A stretch of 64,000 bases of DNA from Blastomussa wellsi (Eukaryota > Cnidaria > Anthozoa > Scleractinia > Plerogyridae), in contig OX393574.1 in NCBI GenBank assembly GCA_947652115.1, positions 13,228,888 to 13,292,887 on the forward strand, written 5' to 3'. Below the pieces are notes generated by a model. It was not told the origin of the DNA. It did no database searches and was given only the letters and a program-made list of their open reading frames with translations. Positions 61,869 through 64,000 of this stretch are shown here, one piece after another (positions within the stretch are counted from its first letter, which is position 1; each line of letters begins with the position of its first letter). The translations under genes and the position numbers were made by a program.

Positions 61869-61880
61869 CTGTTTCTTGTC
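61860..61880. other. Junction between 16-bp satellite and CTTGT array
   Basis: The satellite reads normally to GCAAGATC at 61,861-61,868, then passes directly into CTGTTTCTTGTCTTG. The switch is complete within a few bases, with no transition zone, no target-site duplication and no mobile-element end. Both arrays use CTTG, and the junction carries CCTG where either repeat would have CTTG, so a short homology-mediated join is plausible. The mechanism is inference. Confidence 0.9.
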
Positions 61881-64000
61881 TTGTTTCTTGTCTTGTTTCT
61901 TGTCTTGTTTCTTGTCTTGTCTTGTTTCTTGTCTTGTTTCTTGCCTTGTTTCTTGTCTTGTTTCTTGTCTTGTCTGGTCTTGTTTCTTGTCTTGTTTCTT
62001 GCCTTTTTTATTGCCTTGTCTTGTCTTGTGTCTTGCCTTTTCTTTTCTTGTTTCTTGTCTTGTCTGGTCTTGTTTCTTGTCATGTTTCTTCTCTTGTTTC
62101 TTGTCTTGTTTCTTCTTTTGTTTCTAGTCTTGTTTCTTGTTTTGTCTAGTCTTTTTTCTTGTCTTGTTTCTTGTCTTGTTTCTTGTCTTGTTTCTTGTCT
62201 TGTTTCTTGTCTTGTTTCTTGTCTTGTCTGGTCTTGTTTCTTTTCCTTTTTCTTGTCTTGTTTCTTGTCTTATCTGGTCTTGTTTCTTGTCTTGTCTTGT
62301 CTTGTTTCGTGTCTTGTCTGGTCTCGTTTCTTGTCTTGTCTTGTCTTGTCTTGTTTCTTGTCTTGTTTCTTGTTTTGTTTCTTGTCTTGTTTTTTGTCTT
62401 GTTTCTTGTCTTGTTTCTTGTCTTTTTTCTTGTCTTGTTTCTTGTCTTGTTTCTTGTATTGTTTCTTGTCTTTTCTTGTCTTGTTTCTTGTCTTGTTTCT
62501 TGTCCTGTCTTGTCTTGTTTCTTGTCTTGTCTTGTCTTGTTTCTTGTCTTGTTTCTCGTCTTTTTTCTTTTCTTGTTTCTTGTCCTGTTTCTTGTCTTGT
62601 CTTTTTTCTTGTCTTGTTTCTTGTCTTGTTTCTTGTCTTTGTTCTTGTCTTGTTTCTTGTCTTTTTTCTTTTCTTGTTTCTTGTCCTGTTTCTTGTCTTG
62701 TCTTTTTTCTTGTCTTGTTTCTTGTCTTGTTTCTTGTCTTGTTTCTTGTCTTGTCTGGTCTTGTTTTTTGTCTTTTTTCTTGTCTTGTTTCTGGTCTTGT
62801 TTCTTGTCTTGTCTTGTCTTGTTTCGTGTCTTGTCTGGTTTCGTTTCTTGTCTTGTCTTGTCTTGTTTCTTGTCTTGTTTCTTGTTTTGTTTCTTGTCTT
62901 GTTTCTTGTCTTGTTTCTTGTCTTGTTTCTTGTTTCTTGTTAATTGTTTCTTGTCTTGTCTGGTTTCTTGTCTTGTTTCTTGTCTTGTTTCTTGTCTTGT
63001 CTTGTTTTTTGTCGTGTTTCTTGTCTTGTTTCTTGTCGTGTTTCTTGTCTTGTTTCTTGTCTTGTTTCTTGTTTTGTCTGGTCTTGTTTCTTGTCTTGTT
63101 TGTTGTCTTGTTTGTTGTCTTGTTTTTTGTCTTGTCTTGTCTTGTCTTGCCGTTTCTTGTACTGTCTTGTCCTGTCTTGTTTCTTGTCTTGTCTTGTCTT
63201 GTTTCTTGTTTTGTTTATTGTCTTGCCTTGTCTTGTTTCTTGTCTTTTCTTGTCTTGTTTCTTGTCTTGTTTCTTGTCTTGTCTTGTCTTGTTTATTGTC
63301 TTGTCTGGTCTTGTTTCTTGTCTTGTTTCTTGTCTTGTTTCTTGTTCTTGTTTCTTTTCTTGTCTTGCCCTGTCTTGTTTCTTGTCTTGTTTCTTGTCTT
63401 GTTTCTTGTTTTGTTTCTTGTCTTGTTTCTTGTCTTGTTTCTTGTCCTTTTTCTTGTCTTGTTTCTTGTCTTGTCTGGTCTTGTTTCTTGTCTTGTTTGC
63501 TGTCTTGTTTCTTGTCTTGTCTTGTCTTGTTTCTTGTCTTGTTTCTTGTCTTGTTTGCTTTCTTGTTTCTTGTCTTGTCTTGTCTTGTTTCTTGTCTTGT
63601 TTCTTGTCTTGTTTCTTGTCTTGTTTCTTGTCTTGTTTCTTGTCTTGTCTTGTCTTGTTTCTTGTCTTGTTTCTTGTCTTGTTTCTTGTCTTGTCTAGTC
63701 TTGTTTCTTGTCTTGTTTCTCGTCTTGTTTCTTGTCTTGTTTCTTGTCTTGTTTCTTGTCTTGTTTCTTGTCTTGTTTCTTGTCTTGTTTCTTGTCTTGT
63801 TTCTTGTCTTGTCTTGTCTTGTTTGTTGTCTTGTTTCTTGTCTTGTCTGGTCTTGTTTCTTGTCTTGTTTCTTGTCTGGTCTTGTCTTGTTTCTTGTCTT
63901 TTTTCTTGTCTTTTTTCTTGTCTTCTCTTTTCTTGTTTCTTTTCTTGTCTTGCCTTGTTTCTTGTCGTGTTTCTTGTCTTGTCTTGTCTTGTTTCTTCCA
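61869..64000 (+). repeat. CTTGT/TTCTTGT simple-sequence array (12-bp period)
   Basis: A second tandem array made of two blocks, CTTGT (5 bp) and TTCTTGT (7 bp). Alternation of the two gives a 12-bp period TTTCTTGTCTTG; runs of CTTGT alone give 5-bp stretches. A CTTGTCTGGTCTTG variant recurs throughout. The + strand contains almost no A: the few exceptions include TCTAGTC near 62,127, 62,147 and 63,695, CATG near 62,080, TTAATTG at 62,940 and TTATTG near 62,009, 63,216 and 63,292. Segments repeat internally, for example GTTTCGTGTCTTGTCTGGT at 62,304 and 62,821 (517 bp apart) and TTTTTTCTTTTCTTG at about 62,561 and 62,662. The array reaches the window edge; the final bases CTTCCA may be a variant or the start of its end. 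Confidence 0.97.

Noticed and set aside
61512..63698. 728-codon open frame resembling a polytopic hydrophobic protein
   Set aside because: It begins in the 16-bp satellite and runs through an A-poor simple repeat that cannot contain stop codons. The hydrophobic residues (F, L, V, S, C) are direct products of CTTGT/TTCTTGT. No promoter, no unique sequence and no domain is visible.
63990..64000. CTTCCA at the window end as the end of the CTTGT array
   Set aside because: Only a few bases remain before the edge, and similar single variants occur inside the array, so the true end cannot be judged.

Overview
The window is tandemly repeated DNA from end to end. I find no gene, RNA gene, transposon, CRISPR array or replication origin that the sequence supports. 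Positions 1 to about 61,868 form one head-to-tail satellite with a 16-bp unit, consensus AAGATCTTGGTTATGC, about 3,870 units. Positions about 61,869 to 64,000 form a second, unrelated array built from CTTGT (5 bp) and TTCTTGT (7 bp) blocks, mostly combined into a 12-bp period. That array reaches the window end. This architecture (tens of kb of short-unit satellite, nested higher-order repeats, segmental duplications made wholly of satellite, abutting a simple-sequence array) points to nuclear heterochromatin of a eukaryote. I cannot name the species.

Each 16-bp unit has two halves: a self-complementary core AAGATCTT (with a BglII site AGATCT and a GATC), and a variable 8-bp spacer. The main spacers are GGTTATGC, GGTTAGGG, GGTTAGGC, GGTTAGGA, GGTTATGG, GGTTATCC, GGTTATTC, GGTTAGAT, GGTTACGC and GGTTCGGG. 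These variants act as markers that reveal larger structure. From left to right: 1-2,460 has blocks of 592 and 720 bp. 2,461-12,520 has 2.56-2.85-kb blocks that contain a 720-bp (45-unit) sub-period. 12,521-13,240 is a disturbed stretch with frame slips and a T10 run. 13,241-22,750 has five nearly identical blocks of 1.4-2.6 kb with nested 384-bp duplications. 22,751-35,649 is a mosaic of 3.8-12-kb-distant duplications plus local 192- and 304-bp tandem copies. 35,650-51,145 is a near-identical 7.8-kb tandem duplication. 51,146-61,868 is a more diverged mosaic with 96-, 176-, 208- and about 545-bp local repeats, followed by the CTTGT array.

The many open frames on the + strand follow from the repeat arithmetic. 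Sixteen is not a multiple of three, so all three frames read the same 16-residue periodic peptide at different phases, and it is interrupted only where a GGTTAG spacer places TAG in frame. The longest open frame (728 codons, 61,512-63,698) exists because the + strand of the CTTGT array has almost no A and so cannot form stop codons. Nothing indicates that any of these is translated. The features worth attention are the palindromic satellite, its multi-level higher-order organisation, the recent 7.8-kb duplication with an inferable novel junction, and the abrupt satellite/simple-repeat boundary.
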